Below, in pieces: positions 11,061 through 21,739 of a DNA stretch of 64,000 bases. Numbering within the stretch: the stretch's first letter is position 1; every line of letters starts with the position of its first letter. The position numbers and the translations under genes were made by a program. The stretch is from Diphasiastrum complanatum (lineage: Eukaryota > Streptophyta > Lycopodiopsida > Lycopodiales > Lycopodiaceae), in NCBI GenBank assembly GCA_029204225.1, contig CM055096.1, positions 42,528,901 to 42,592,900 on the forward strand, in the 5' to 3' direction. The notes beneath the pieces are model-generated. The model saw nothing but the letters and a program-made list of their open reading frames with translations. It did no database searches and was not told the DNA's origin.

Positions 11061-12534
11061 ATGCAGTTAGAGAAGATGCAATCCCAGTTCGATGCAAAGT
11101 TGAAAGCATCGGAAGAGCATAATGCCAAGATTGAAAAAGCAAGTGATAAGACAACAAAAACATTTTCTAGCAAAGAAAATGTTTGGTGTGCAATTTGTGT
11201 TGGGAATCACACCATAAACGAGTGTCCAACGATGAAACGGCGTATGACGGATATTTATTGTCATCTATGCAATTCTACTGGACTGAGATAGATTTTTGCT
11301 CATTTAATTCTTGGGTTATTTAGCAAAGATATGCTAAATTCCAATACAGAGATAATCCAAATTGGAAGGGACCTGATGGGGTAAGACCCATGGCCTTGGA
11401 TTTCCAGAACGATTAGCTTTGCCAGATCCTCCAGTATTACATGCTACTTTTGCAAATATGATGGAACCTAAATCTTTGGTTGATAATGACCAATGGAATT
11501 ACAATACTGATCAAGAGATTGGTTCTTCAAAGCAATACGCTATCTATGATGCTGTGCAACAACAACAGTCTAGACAGTGGGCTAGAGCACCACTTGGATG
11601 CTTTGGATGTGGAGGAAATCACAGAATTGTTGAATGTTCGAATAAAGAAAAGTTTATTCCATTTTGTTGGGAATGCGGTTATGGACATTGTTATAAGGAC
11701 TGTCCAGCAAGACCAAAACCACCGCCGATAATTGCTCCATTGAATATGATTACAATTAAGCAAAGGCCAACAGTCCAACCCATTGAACCAAGTGCACAAG
11801 TGATGGTTGTTATACGAGCTCACAAGCATAAAAGAGTTGTCGTTGATCCAATACCTGCTGAATCTATGTCAGCTACTGATCTACCTACCGCATTAGGGGT
11901 GTATTCGAATCTCAACTCAGAGAAGAAGAAATACAACAACATGAGACAGTGGATCAAAGACTTACAAGAAGAGGAGGCATTGGAAGCCGCTAAAGCTACA
12001 ACAAAACTTCATTCTTCACTTGTGCCGCCGTCGGATTTACATAATCCACGAACGGATGTTAACACTCAGTTGCACCATCGCGAAGAACCCTTCAAGATGA
12101 CCGAATTTGAAGCGCCGCAAACAGAACTGATCGTGAATATTCTGTCTAGCAAGATGGATATTACATTGGGAGAATTTATTAAGTTGGTGCCTCAAGCGAA
12201 AGGAGTGTTAGCCGAGAGATTGACCTAAATAGAACCAACAGTTCAGCAAAAATCACTATCGAAGTACGCATTGTAGGGGCAGCCTGGGAAAGTGAGCAGA
12301 GAAATATCACTTGTCGATACAACATAAACAATTTGGTAAAGAGGCAGTCCTGATAGATGGAGATTCAGGAGTCAATCTAATTTCAACAAAGTTATGTGCT
12401 AAATGGGGCTTCACAAGGATGAAACCTACAAATTTTGCTATCAAATTAGCTGATCAGAGTATAGTTCATCCTAAAGGCATAGTAGAAGACATACCTGTGA
12501 AGATTGCCTTTGTCATTGCTTTTGTAGTAATGGA
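11061..12534 (+). pseudogene. Ty3/gypsy gag zinc-knuckle region and protease, disabled
   Basis: Plus-strand frames at 11061-11291, 11419-12228 and 12311-12534 form a broken gag-protease. The first has a coiled N-terminus and C-A-I-C-V-G-N-H-x4-C, then C-H-L-C with a downstream His/Cys. The second adds C-F-G-C-G-G-N-H-x4-C and C-W-E-C-G-Y-G-H-x4-C. The third has retropepsin features: V-L-I-D-G-D-S-G, N-L-I-S-T-K-L and I-K-L-A-D-Q-S, ending F-V-V-M-D. The protease active-site triplet is D-G/D-S-G-like, with aspartate in place of the usual glycine. Frameshifts or stops separate the frames. The reading ends abruptly at 12534, where a minus-strand copia integrase begins. Confidence 0.75.
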
Positions 12535-13100
12535 TTCAATAGAGATATATTCTCCACCATTGTCGGACCTCAAGTCTTTAATCTTTTTGTCATTTTCTTT
12601 CTCTACACACCCCTTGAATATTTTGAAGCAATGGAAAGCTTCTGATTTAATTTTAATAAAATATACCATTGTCTTTTTGAAAAATTCATCAATAAAAGTG
12701 ATGAAGTACTTTGCATCTTTCAATGAAGGATTCTGCATTGGAACACATATGTATGTATGTACAACATAATCCTCTAGCAACATGCTGATGGCTTGATCTA
12801 AATGGTTCCCTAGCCTGCTTACCAACTAAATAGTCTTGACAGACAGATAATTCAACTTTCTTATTTGGATAGTCGAGATCAAGAACAATAGATTGCTTAG
12901 ACATGCGTAATACATAAGCATGATTCAAATGACCAAGTCTATAATGCCAAAATAAACTTTTATTGATCTGCACAGAAGTACTAAGAGCCTAACTAGAGGC
13001 AGAAATGAAACGACTTAATATGTACAAGTTTTCATGTCTCTTTTTGAGTGCTAGGATCTTGCCTGTCCTATCGACTACTTTATATTGACCAGATTCAAAT
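12535..13100 (-). pseudogene. Ty1/copia fragment B: GAG-pre-integrase and integrase start
   Basis: On the minus strand this reads L-F-W-H-Y-R-L-G-H-L-N (GAG-pre-integrase), then degenerate cysteines, then a H-T-Y-I-C-V-P-M-Q-N-P-S and Y-F-I-T-F-I-D-E-F integrase core, ending at S-D-N-G-G-E-Y-I-S-I-E. The frame is broken by several shifts. The 5' edge at about 13100 is fused to the tail of fragment A. The 3' edge at 12535 abuts the Ty3 protease in opposite orientation. Confidence 0.8.
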
Positions 13101-14486
13101 TCTTCTTTCCAGAGATCGGAATTGGGCTGACTGAGTGCCTCTTTGATAATCGTCAGCTCTCGAACAAGGTGGGCTGCAGACTCATCGATATACTTATTAG
13201 GTGGTCTGCTAACTCTTGTCGATCTTTTGGATAATGAAAGTTCATCATTTCCATCATGCTATAGTTGCTGAACTACAACATCATCATCTTCGGATTCACT
13301 ACTGATAAGTTGATTGTTGGAAGTAGATGACCTTGGACCTTCGATAGGAATAGTCGACTAAGGAACTTGAGAGTTTAATATGTCGGACGAGTCGGACAAG
13401 TCAGCTACATGGGCTTTTCCTTTTCCCTTGAGGTTGATAAAATGATTTTCGATAAAGATGACATCCCGGCTAGTGAATATCTTCAACTCGATAGGATCAA
13501 ACAACTTGTAGGCTTGATTTGAAGTAATGTATTTTATACACTGGAAGTCGAGCTTCTTCCTAAGATCATGAGAAATCTGCGCAAAAGCTGTATATCCAAA
13601 AACTCGTAAGTTTGATAAAGAAGGTTTGGTACCTGTCCAAATTTCGTATGGTGTTTTGCTTTAGGAGACCTTTAGTAAAACATCTGTTCTGAATATAGGT
13701 TGCTGTTGAAACAGCTTCAGCCCATAAGGACTTTGGAAGTGTCGCATGCGCAAGCATACACTTTGCCGATTCGGCTTCTGTTCTTTTTCTCAGCAAGACT
13801 ATTCGACTGAGGTGAATAGGAGGTAATGTATTGTTGCTCAATGACGTTGTTAAGACAATACTCCTTGAATTCGGTAGAGATGTATTCTCTCCCATTGTCA
13901 GACTTCAATGTGTTGGTTGTCTTTCCGGTTTCGATTTTCTGCATGCTCTTTGAATGGTCAAAACTTGTTGAAAGCCTTCGATTTATGCTTAATGAAGTAA
14001 ACGGTTGTTCTTTAGGAAAATTCATCAATAAAAGTAATGAAATACTTTGCATCTAGCAATGATGGAATTTGCATAGGTTCACATATATCTGAATGAACAA
14101 TGTCTAACAGACTTGTTGCTACATGCCTAAGGCTTGATCCAAATGAAATCCTAGTATGCTTTTTAAGGATGCAGATATGACAAACAGGGAGGTCGACTTT
14201 GTTGGTTGGATAGTTGAGATCAAGTGCTAGGGATTGTCTGGACATGTTCGATACAGATGCATAATTCAAGTGTCCTAAGCGATGATGCCATAGTAATGCT
14301 TTATTGACAAGAACAGAGGTTTTCAAGGCTTGACTAGTATCAGAATAACAATGTGCCAATCTATATAAGTATCTCTACCTCTTGCCGAGTGCAAGGATCT
14401 TATTCCTCCTATCGATAATTCTGCATTGATCAGACTCAAACTCCACCTTATGACCTAAATCTGTAATTCTACTTACTGATAACAGA
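13101..14486 (-). pseudogene. Ty1/copia fragment A: protease tail to hinge and RT start
   Basis: On the minus strand the order is L-L-S-V-S-R-I-T-D-L-G (about 14485-14450), W-H-H-R-L-G-H-L-N (about 14290), H-S-D-I-C-E-P-M and Y-F-I-T-F-I-D-E-F (about 14090-14020), S-D-N-G-R-E-Y-I-S-T-E-F (about 13900), S-P-Q-S-N-S and A-T-Y-I-Q-N-R (about 13700), a hinge with S-R-D-V-I-F-I-E-N-H-F (about 13460), R-S-T-R-V-S-R-P-P-N-K-Y (about 13210) and K-E-A-L-S-Q-P-N (about 13130). So it is a copia polyprotein from protease to the first RT residues, with stops and shifts. It then switches at about 13100 into the start of fragment B. Confidence 0.85.
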
Positions 14487-14491
14487 CTATG

Positions 14492-16019
14492 GATAGAACC
14501 AACGTGCCTACTACCTCTAGGAGGAAGAGAAAGCAACCTGTCCCCAAGAAGGCTGGATCTCGAAGGCCAGCTGCTTCCCTTCCTCCTAGACGTATCCCGG
14601 CCAAGAGAACTCCATGTCTTCCTGAGCTCTGAGTCAGATGCTGGAGAATCTGACTCAGATCGAGAATCTTCACCCCTTCCTCCTCCTGTTAATCGTCTAG
14701 CTCCTCAGCAGGTTTCATCACCAAAAGTGTTGATTACCCAAGAGGAGTTAGACAAAATAACATAGAAATCTGTAAATATTGTTTCCACTTCTGTTTCTGC
14801 TCCTGTACATAATCTTTTTGTGAGAATTCCATACGATCCAGTCCAGGTTTTTTTTTTATTTTGACCATTATAATCAATAGAGGCCTACCTAGCTAACAAA
14901 ATTGATCTTCTCGGCAACTTTTTTGATTTTATTCTTCCAGATTCACGTAGAAGCTTTAGATTAGGTCCCAAATTTTCTGCCGAGCTAAAAGATAAGACCT
15001 CAAAAATTTCAGATGCAATAGTAGAGGCCAGAGTTTCTTTTTTGCAGAATAGTATTAGTTTCGATTCCCATGGTACAGTTTTTGTAGTTAGTCCATTTTT
15101 CATGGGAGCGGTAAAGGCGAAAGAAGCCAATCTTGAGAAGGCTGTCTATTTCATCGAGTGCAGTCCTATGGCGAAATTCTATTTGATTCCATATGAAAAT
15201 AAGTAAGGATTGCTCTTTTGTTTTTGTTGCTTTAATCTGGATTGTTGCATGCTTCATTGCTTTAATAAGAACGAAATTTTTTCATAAATATGAATTTATC
15301 GATATTTGTATTTACGGCAACTTCAATTGGAGAGATACCATTGTATCTCTCAAGGTATATTCAATTTATCTCTGATATGCATGTATTCCTTTTTTAATTC
15401 AAATGTATGGTCATAGCATAAATAAAATTTCTATCATTATAATACTAATTTTCGTTCTATATATGCAGTGTGTACAACAACAAGACGCTTTTAGTTGTGC
15501 ATGGTTCGTCCTATACAATACAAAGCTATTTTTTGAATGGTATAATTACAAACGGATGTAGATATTGAAAAGGTAATATTCTATTCATTTGTAGTTCATT
15601 TCATTCTGATTCATATTTTATTACTATCATTGTTTGTAATTTGCTGATTCTCGTGTTTTGTGATGACAGTTCACTCTTGAGCCGTATACTCCTCATGATG
15701 TATATAGATTTCAGCAAGAATTGATCAAAACCTATGCCCAGTACGATGTAAGCGTTGCACCTACAATCGAGGGCCCTCAAAGAGAAGTTGCTCCTGCCTT
15801 AACAACCTTTCAGGTTGTTCAAGATGCAGATCTTATTTTATATGATAAAAAAGGGTCCTTCCTAATACAGAGGAAGGCAATTTTGTAACAGATATTCCTC
15901 TTTCCTTAAAAGGCATTGAGGCCCTTCCCGAAACAGAGGAGGGTGAGATTATAGAAAGAGTTGTTGCCTTATCAATTCCTAATACCTATATAGAAAATAT
16001 AGAAAAATTGATCGAATAG
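14492..16019 (+). pseudogene. Unrecognised intron-containing gene relic
   Basis: The first segment starts at ATG 14492 with a strongly basic stretch (S-R-R-K-R-K-Q-P). One frame over, an acidic Ser/Asp segment follows (about 14632-14760). About 14880-15205 encodes a well-formed 100-residue globular-looking stretch ending M-A-K-F-Y-L-I-P-Y-E-N. A good GTAAGG donor is at 15205. After a plausible acceptor at 15468, S-C-A-W-F-V-L-Y-N-T-K-L-F-F-E-W-Y follows with one stop. After another acceptor at 15669, F-T-L-E-P-Y-T-P-H-D-V-Y-R-F follows, ending near 15890. I do not recognise the family. Frame changes and stops indicate a relic. It converges on another unknown gene (16364-17585). Confidence 0.4.
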
Positions 16020-16363
16020 AGATCTATTTGTAAATAGAGAGACATAAAAAAAAAAAAATACAATCATTTTACTTGTAAACAACCCGTTTATGGGTTTCTT
16101 TTATTGATATCACAATAGATTCTTGCAATCAGCTTGTGTCCATAGTCTAATACTGGAATGCAATTTTTCTATAATGATAAAAAGACATGATGATTGGCAT
16201 GTATTTGTTGACAGTGAATCTCAATGTTCTTCCATAAGTTGGATTGTTTCGCCAATATTTCTGCATTTGAGCTCGAGCTCATGTCTTTTACGTACCTGCA
16301 TAAAACTAATACAAAGTTAGCTAGAGTTAGTACAGAGTTTGTATTAGAAAGTTTTAATTGAAA

Positions 16364-17585
16364 CTATTCATAAAAGATCGAGTGTTTACAGTTACTTATG
16401 AGTTTACCATTGAAAATGAATCTGAAGTCTGGAAGTACATCATCTTGTAGGAGCAATAGCTCCCGTCGGATGTAGTTTAGACTCCAATCTTCTTCCACCT
16501 CAACACATGTCAAAACGACATCATTGTATATAATCTCAATATTTTTTCGTTTTGAATGTCCACTGGCTTCCAAGTCTTGATCGAGTGGCACCCATTTACC
16601 TTTATTTTTTTACATCTTTGATAATGGAAGCATAAGCTCAACATTTTTTTTTCAATTTGATAACGGAAGCACATGGAAGACATTTTAATTCTGCATTCTA
16701 TTTTTCCATCGAATCTCTTGTCCCAGCCTTCATCCATAAGTTCAGATAATAAACTATCTGATAAATTTTTGCATACAAACATCGTTGGGGTTTTGTGTAC
16801 ATTGACACTTGAAAAGAAATCCACAAATATATTCAAGGAAATAAACCAACTCAATTTGACTGTTTTTGATCTCGTGCTCATTTTTAATGAATTTTTTACA
16901 TCATTATATATCTTGCAACGAAATGATTCTGAAACTGTAGCATCTGGTGCAATCCATTCATCACTTTCAAAACTAGGTAATGGAATTGGTACTATTTGTC
17001 CAAACTTTTCTTTTGTATCAGGAATGTACATTGATTCATAAAAAAAGATCCCACTATCAGCTAAATATTTTGCAGTTCTACCTCGATATTGCAGTTGTCC
17101 AATATCAGTGTGAATAACATCTAACACACCTGCTAAAGATCCACTCGACTCCCATTCATTTATGTTGGATGGATATAAATCTGCAAGAGAAAAATGATCA
17201 AATTGGCAAGTTTACTATTAGATATTTATGAATGACAAAAATCAAAGTATCAAAAATATCAATACTCATAGTTGTTTTTTTTGTGATCCTGACGGTTGAA
17301 TCCTTGCACATTTATCTCTGAATGCATATATACATGTTGGACTAGAATTTCAAAAATAGATTTTCCTCCTGATGATGTTCTGAAATCCAAAATTTTGGCC
17401 TTCCAATAAGATCGAAATGATAGTTTTGACCTTTTTCTTTTTCGAAATGCTCCTCTTGATGATGGATGCATCAAAACCCAAGAGTTTTTTGAATATTTTC
17501 TTGGCACCCATAGTCCATTATCATCTGTCTCGTTGAATAGAAGCACATAGTCGATTGAGGAGCACGGCTTCCTTGATGGCGCCAT
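16364..17585 (-). pseudogene. Unrecognised minus-strand gene, at least two or three coding segments
   Basis: Coding-looking segments on the minus strand are 17585-17259 (starts M-A-P-S-R-K-P, with S-Y-W-K-A-K-I-L-D-F), about 17180-16510 (after a TCTCTTGCAG acceptor; contains I-V-P-I-P-L-P-S-F and D-E-W-I-A-P-D-A) and 16591-16364 (W-S-L-N-Y-I-R-R-E and V-L-P-D-F-R-F-I-F-N-G). The last part vaguely resembles a ubiquitin-fold-like pattern, but I cannot assign it. An AATAAA lies on the minus strand near 16100. Frame breaks exist between segments. It could be a host gene relic or cargo of an unknown transposon together with the convergent plus-strand relic. Confidence 0.4.
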
Positions 17586-17589
17586 TCGT

Positions 17590-19120
17590 AATTTGCATGC
17601 AAAAATCTGAAAAATGAACTATGAATATGAAAATTTGCATAGACAAAAAGCCATGAATCTGAGAAAAAGTGTTGGCGAAAATTTGAAACACTAATCTATT
17701 TGGCGCCACAAATTAACTCTAGTTAACCCTGTTAACCATGATTTGATAATGCATATACATTAATGGTACATCGATTTTCTCATCTCAACCATCTGTCATA
17801 TTCATTTTCAATTTTTGGGTCTCTTCGGATAGTGATGAGCTGGAAGGACAAGCCTCATCAACCAATAGCATTTCCACATGCTGCCCGACGAAACAACAAT
17901 ATATTTAAAAAGTTTTTATTTTATTTATATTTGAAAAATTCTACGTTACGTAGAACTCCAAAGCTAAGGTTTCAATTGGTCCACATGGCAACGAAAATAA
18001 GAAAAATAAATAAAAAAGCATCTTATTCAAAGGCCCTCGTCGGGCTCTAAGTTTCTCTAATGTCAGGACATTAGACATGACTTATTCAAACTTATGTGAC
18101 CATTAGAAGTTTGAATATGTCAGTCGAGTTATTTGAAACACTAAAGAATCTAATTGTTTATTGTTGCATTGTACTACAAAAAAGGTAGTACTGGCTACAT
18201 ATTCTAGCGAATATCTAAAGATAGCCATGTTTTTATATTCGAATATATGAAAAGCCTTATAATTCCAATAGATGTAAATAATCTATCATTATGAGAATAG
18301 TAATCCTTTATACTACACTAAAACTAATCTAAAGTGAACACCTTATATGACCACCTTTCCATTAAAAACAACATTTGATGTCACTGGTTTGATGCTTATC
18401 AATTCCTTAATAACAAAGTCAAACTCAATGATCCAAATTTTTAACACAAGGCCTTAATGTACTATGGAATGAACATGGGTTATTTGGCTATGAATTCAGA
18501 CAAACCTAGTAGGGTGAGCTTAAACGTAAGGACACTCCCATTCTATCACCATTATATTCCCTAAGTTGCTCGGTCATGATTTCAAACAAGCATAGTAGGG
18601 TGAGCTTAGATGTAAGGCTATCCCCTAAGCTGCCATGAATTTAGACAAACTTAGTATGCCACGGGTAGAGAATGGGCAAAATGGGCTTGCCCATCTGCTC
18701 AATCCATGACATGAAGTTCTTAAAGGCCAGCCTAGGGCCTTAAACTCAAATGCCCATTTAGGAGCCTCAGAGCATATGCTTGAGATCGTGTGATATGAAA
18801 CGAACCTGCTGTACAATCTTCAAATTCAGAACTTCATCTAGCCATTATTTTCACGTACATCAGGATATAGCAGGATGAGAACCAATGTTCAGAATGGAGG
18901 GAGGGCAATAGGTGTATCCATCGTTTTCAAATCAAGTACACTCCACTTCCTTAGAAGGATTGCAATTTTTGATGCTTGATCATGGTGAATTCCATTGCGT
19001 TATAAGGGACTACAAAAATTCTTCCTTATAGAGACATTTAGTTGTCCATGTTGTCTGCTCCACCTCTTATGTTCTTGATTGTAGTGTTTTTTTATTATCT
19101 GTATCAAAATGAAAACGTAA
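17590..19120. other. AT-rich region without recognisable genes
   Basis: No domain could be recognised on either strand. A short segment ending TAGTAGGGTGAGCTTA recurs within 18500-18620 (sites near 18505 and 18595), suggesting a small local duplication. Confidence 0.4.
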
Positions 19121-19125
19121 GAGGT

Positions 19126-19322
19126 GATAGATGTATCTGCATTGGTTGCGCACAATGGAATTGAAAGCCGTGATGCAGCAACATTAACCATGAGCAACAT
19201 TTCCATAATTCCATCTTCATCTAGAAGGGTTATAGATGTATTTGCATTGGTTGAAAGCCGTGATGCAGCAACATTAACCATGAGCAACATTTCCGTAATT
19301 CCATCTTCATCTAGAAGGGTTT
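19126..19322. repeat. Two-copy tandem duplication of about 95-100 bp
   Basis: Two near-identical units both contain TGAAAGCCGTGATGCAGCAA, AACATTAACCATGAGCAACA and CCATCTTCATCTAGAAGGGT. The first unit (about 19126-19227) carries a 12-15 bp extra segment. On the minus strand both units stay open and repeat L-L-D-E-D-G-I and E-M-L-L-M-V-N-V-A-A-S-R. No known protein is indicated. Confidence 0.8.
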
Positions 19323-19660
19323 CTTTCACTTTCACATCAGATTAATGTTACTCCTGTAGCCGCCAGGATCAACACCACGTGCAGATAATTAAAGACTACA
19401 TAAAAAACTAGAGCTTCATGATGCTAAAACATGATGCAATCCAGATTTCCGAAAAGACCAACAACATCCCCAAGCTCCAAGAAACCCATGGCGGTGGTAG
19501 CGATGAAACCCATGGCAAGAAATGATGTCAGGAATTCACCATCGCAAAACAGAAAAATAGAGAGATATAGAGAAACCTCTCGGGCTCGTGATGTATTCAT
19601 ACGATAGATAACCATGTATTCATATTGTATTTAAAAAAAAAATGTGCTAATAACGTTAGA

Positions 19661-19743
19661 TAACGGGCCCGTAGGGGCCCCATTAACGAGTTTTTTTGGT
19701 GGCTCGCCCCCCAAAAACTCGTAACAAGCCCCTACGGGAGTTA
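19661..19743. repeat. Short GC-rich inverted-repeat element
   Basis: Arms at about 19668-19695 and 19713-19738 pair imperfectly (CCCGTAGGGG ... ACGAGTTTTT against its complement). The ends read TAACGGG and CCCG..GTTA-like. It looks like a miniature foldback element. No clear target duplication was found. Confidence 0.6.
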
Positions 19744-19759
19744 GAAATCAGAGTTAATC

Positions 19760-20217
19760 TGATATACATTTTATGTAAGCTCTAAATGTGATGATGTAAT
19801 TGGTGTACAGTTTATTTGGTTTACAGTATATGGTTGTGTTCGGGACGTGACCCGTTAGGATATATTGATCGGGCACTGATCCCATAGATGGCTACTTGGG
19901 TTAGCCGGGTAGCCACACGTAGGAAGAAATTAGCCTGTACAGTGATTTTGAGTTCATTATGCTATAATCAGGGGCATGTCCTGGGTTTGTCAGTATATGT
20001 GGCCATATTGGGCCTAACTCTAGTTTGGTAGGTGGTAGGCCAGTTTAGTGACAACTGTTGAGCCCATGCAGTTTGGGGCTTTGCTATATGTACAGTGTAT
20101 AGACTTAACTTTTGTTGTGCCATCTTTGAGAGCTTGTGAGGAGTGGCTATGGTGATTGTGTGATGTGATCTGCATACTGAACTAGATCCTAACATAATTT
20201 CAACTTGGTATCAGAGC
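19760..20217 (+). mobile_element. LTR remnant followed by a primer-binding site
   Basis: TGGTATCAGAGC, the complement of plant initiator-Met tRNA used as PBS by many LTR retrotransposons, lies at 20206-20217, just after a sequence ending TTTCA. The roughly 440 bp before it has LTR character, but its TG start could not be fixed. The sequence after it (to about 20900) is leader-like with no surviving gag domain that I recognise. No partner LTR was found, so the element is truncated. Confidence 0.6.
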
Positions 20218-20997
20218 TACAAGGTGATGCAGGTATGCACGATCCGGTGGAGCTATGGGATAACGTCTTTCACCAGGAGAAATAGCACTCAAAGCGTCTC
20301 AGGAGAGAGGACTCCATACAGGGTATAGGCAGTCCGGATGGCTGGAGACAGCAAAGTTCCTTAGATCAGAGCTTCGGGGAAGATCAGAACGATTGTCGTA
20401 GGTGGATTCCGGGGAGAATTCACAGAGAAACTTGCAGTCTTGGTGGTTTCGGGGAAATCATCGGTGATGGCTTCATAATTCACTATGTGGATAGCCATTT
20501 GGCGCAACGGGGCTTGCATGGGTATGCAAAGAGTAGTGATGGAGAGCCATGGCAATTTACAGGGTCAAATTGGGGGAAAATGGAGAAAATTTGAAAAATT
20601 TCCAGTTTCATGGGGTGTTGGCGGATTTTTCGAAAAATCAGCTTGTTTGCAGTCAATACCGCACCAATTTCAGAGCTGTAAATTGCATCAGATGCCTTGG
20701 GATAGGGAGACCTCAGAGGAGCAAAAATCTGCAAGTTGAAGCTCAGTGTAAGACTGAGTGAAGCCCAAGTATTCTCTTTCCTCATGACTGGGATTTACAG
20801 ACAAAAACAAAAAAATCTGGTGATCTCTCTTCATACAAAGCTAAATTTGGTGAAAATCTGGGCGCAGTAATAGGGCACAGCTTGCCACAATAACATATTG
20901 TAGTCATTTGCCTGATTGTCTAAATTAAAAAACAATGCTCTAGAACCTAAACAAATTTTGTTTTTTTTAATACATATTTTTTAACTAGAGATTACTT

Positions 20998-21365
20998 TTA
21001 GCCACTATATGCCATGTTTCAGCCATGATATACATAAGAGCAGATTTTCAAAAATACTATTCGAAGAAAAGCAAAATTTTCAGCTACTTTTAAATGTGTT
21101 CACTAGCAATGCTCCAACAAAAAGAAGAGCATTCTGGAAAGCACATTTTGTAAGCATTCCATAACATTATGCAACTGTGAGATTTAGAAGTTGAGTTTTA
21201 GCTATATTTCCAGCATAATATACACTAGAGTATATTTTCATAAATACTTTTTGAGGAAAACACAATTATTTTGAACTACTTTTCACAATGTTCTATAGGA
21301 CTCTCCAACAAATTAAAGGAGAGAATTCTGGCATGCTCATTGCATATGTGTTCCGTAACATTGAC
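20998..21365. repeat. Diverged two-copy tandem repeat, about 190 bp per unit
   Basis: The segments at about 20998-21190 and 21195-21365 share the same order of words: CAT.ATATACA.AGAG, TTTTCA.AAATACT, CTACTTTT, CTCCAACAAA, ATTCTGG, CCGTAACATT/CCATAACATT. The divergence indicates an old duplication. No coding content. Confidence 0.6.
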
Positions 21366-21739
21366 ATACAATTTTAAATTTTCAATAAAAAAAAACATTA
21401 TAACATTATTAAACAATCAATGCAATGCTCTCAAATAATAACCCATGATATTCTTTGTAAAGTCAACAAAATGTCATGTACAAAAATGTTCAGTTATGAC
21501 AAAATCGATTCCTCTGCAAAATCTGAAATCACCAAAGTTGTCTAAAACTAAAATCTACTTTTTGCTCAAATCTTTTAATATTCATGTGGCCACACTGGCA
21601 TCTGAAACATTGAATGTGAGATGGCAATTACTAAGACTGGAAAAAGTATGTCCGACACTCACATGTGTACTATTCAATGAAGGTGGAGATACTAAGCGAG
21701 ACTTATCATGATACCAAAACTTTCGATACTTTTCAAAAA

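Noticed and set aside
14492-16019. Integrated plant pararetrovirus (caulimovirid) origin for the unknown plus-strand relic
   Set aside because: A basic N-terminus alone is not evidence. No RT, RNase H, protease or movement-protein motif was found in this block.
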